Shown here one piece after another: positions 63,223 to 64,000 of a stretch of 64,000 nucleotides of DNA. The stretch covers positions 30,827 through 94,826 of the forward strand of contig CAYFMN010000019.1 in assembly GCA_964344185.1 (NCBI GenBank), in the 5' to 3' direction. Each line of letters starts with the position of its first letter. Positions within the stretch are counted from its first letter, which is position 1. The translations under genes and the position numbers were made by a program. The notes under the pieces were generated by a model. The model was not told where the DNA came from. It ran no database searches and saw nothing but the letters and a program-made list of their open reading frames with translations. This DNA is from JAJDAT01 sp964344185 (GTDB lineage: Bacteria > Nitrospinota > Nitrospinia > Nitrospinales > JAJDAT01).

Positions 63223-63906
63223 TTATTGCTTCTGTAAGATAAAAAAGTTTTTATTATTAGTAAAAACAACCTTTAATTTGTAATGTTCCGCTATCCAATC
63301 AAACGTTCGATCTGAATAAAAAACGATATGAGTTGGGTCTCTTTTGTAATACCAATTCCCGAACAGTTCTTTAGAAGTTGTTTTATTTTTATACGAATAT
63401 AATTGAGTCATAACGGCTAAGTAACCTGAAGGGGCTAATAAAGACGCTATATAATCTAATTCTTTTCTTGGACATTTGAAATGTTCAAATGTTTCAGTTG
63501 AAATAATCAGATCGTAATTTTGTCGAAGATTTTTGTTAGGAAAGAAATTTTCGTCGTAAATATCCGTTGCATAGCCATGTTTCTCTAATAGTGTTTTTAA
63601 AACAGGTTCGTATCCACACCCGTAATCCAAAGCCCAACGGATATTACTGCACGATCTATTAACATGGCCAATAGCGTTTTCAAACATTGCGACGTATCCC
63701 TCGTTTTCTAAATTATTTTCATGCTCAAGATATCGATCCACTTCTTCTTGACGAGTAACGAAAAAGTTAGGCGGCACAAAAATCATCAAACAACATGGGC
63801 ACAAAAAATATTTCCGATTTTCCCCCTCGATAAAAAAATCCGCAGAGGAAAAGCATAGCGGACACTTATTTGATATTGATTTTTCGATTTTATTTTTAAA
63901 AGACAT
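63223..63906 (-). CDS. Class I SAM methyltransferase with zinc-ribbon N-terminus
   Basis: 227 aa. CPLC...FLCPCC (about residues 15-39) forms a four-Cys ribbon; the Rossmann part has ALDYGCGYEPVLKTLLEKHG, DLIISTETFEHF and GYLAVMTQL. Zinc-ribbon methyltransferases act on sugars, tRNA or small metabolites; the substrate is unknown. Near the window edge, complete. It converges on the HDOD gene, 21 bp apart. Confidence 0.8.
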   Translation of the reverse strand: MSFKNKIEKSISNKCPLCFSSADFFIEGENRKYFLCPCCLMIFVPPNFFVTRQEEVDRYLEHENNLENEGYVAMFENAIGHVNRSCSNIRWALDYGCGYEPVLKTLLEKHGYATDIYDENFFPNKNLRQNYDLIISTETFEHFKCPRKELDYIASLLAPSGYLAVMTQLYSYKNKTTSKELFGNWYYKRDPTHIVFYSDRTFDWIAEHYKLKVVFTNNKNFFILQKQ

Positions 63907-63946
63907 GTTAACGAGCGAATATATTCAATTTCAAACATAATAGATT

Positions 63947-64000
63947 TATGGGGACCTCTAAAAATTGAAATAAAGTTTTAGAAGTTTGTTTTGTTATTTT
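63947..64000. repeat. Possible fragment of interspersed element (copy 8)
   Basis: GGGGACCTCTAAAAATTGAA resembles the left end (GGGAACCTCTAAAAATTCAG) for about 20 bases, then diverges. It is cut by the window end or truncated. Confidence 0.35.

Overview
This is a 64 kb stretch of AT-rich Gram-negative bacterial chromosome, almost certainly from a draft or metagenome assembly, because it holds three 10-N scaffold gaps (270-279, 20616-20625, 23418-23427). An LptG-type lipopolysaccharide permease, CsgG-like and DUF2490 envelope proteins, Spy/CpxP-like periplasmic proteins and a c-type-haem sensor kinase point to a diderm with c-type cytochrome maturation. The gene mix (SulP carriers, sulfotransferases, ClpXP adaptor SspB, CreA, DUF1015) would fit a marine proteobacterium-like or Nitrospinota-like lineage. 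That placement is weak inference; no marker rRNA is present.

Layout. 0-2.3 kb: a secreted caspase-like protease behind a CsgG-like lipoprotein-transport-type gene. 2.5-6.9 kb: a KefB-type K+/H+ antiporter and a membrane-anchored spermidine-synthase-like protein. 7-16.4 kb: housekeeping genes (DUF1015, engB, ferredoxin, an AmgK-like sugar kinase, lptG, ppx/gppA, ilvB, a degenerate metallo-beta-lactamase-fold protein and sspB). 16.5-22 kb: tRNA-His, tRNA-Arg, a His-rich Spy-like protein and tRNA-Pro. The tRNA-Pro is followed by two tandem island segments, each closed by a copy of its 3' half. The first carries an XRE-ImmA/PIN (DUF4411) toxin-antitoxin-like pair. 22-31 kb: a disrupted B12/radical-SAM gene, a frameshifted MHYT-PP2C signalling gene, an outer-membrane barrel, a YkgJ-methyltransferase fusion and a threonine-synthase-like enzyme. 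31-39 kb: divergent pentapeptide-repeat genes around a long palindrome, a short tyrosine recombinase, small secreted and coiled-coil proteins, a sigma-54 activator, and a LuxR-type regulator beside a DUF2231 membrane protein. 39-42 kb: a tight four-gene sulfotransferase/arylsulfotransferase operon. 42-64 kb: NhaR-like LysR, creA, two CBS-domain proteins, a second His-rich Spy-like protein, a receptor with no output domain, two SulP carriers, a NarL-type two-component pair, a PLP dehydratase/cyclodeaminase pair, a dienelactone hydrolase, a haem-binding hybrid kinase, an HDOD protein and a methyltransferase.

The most notable non-coding signal is a family of roughly 95-110 bp interspersed elements. 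They have near-palindromic ends (TTAAGGGAACCTCTAA ... TTAGAGGTCCTCTTAA) and an internal hairpin. Seven copies and one possible fragment lie in the window, mostly at or just beyond stop codons. Two copies supply the stop codon of the neighbouring gene.

Several genes are broken in ways that can be read directly: sspB by one in-frame TAA ahead of its ClpX-binding tail, the radical-SAM gene by an insertion flanked by an 8-bp direct repeat, the MHYT-PP2C gene by a single frameshift, and an island gene by a gap plus a frameshift. Some of these may be assembly or sequencing errors.
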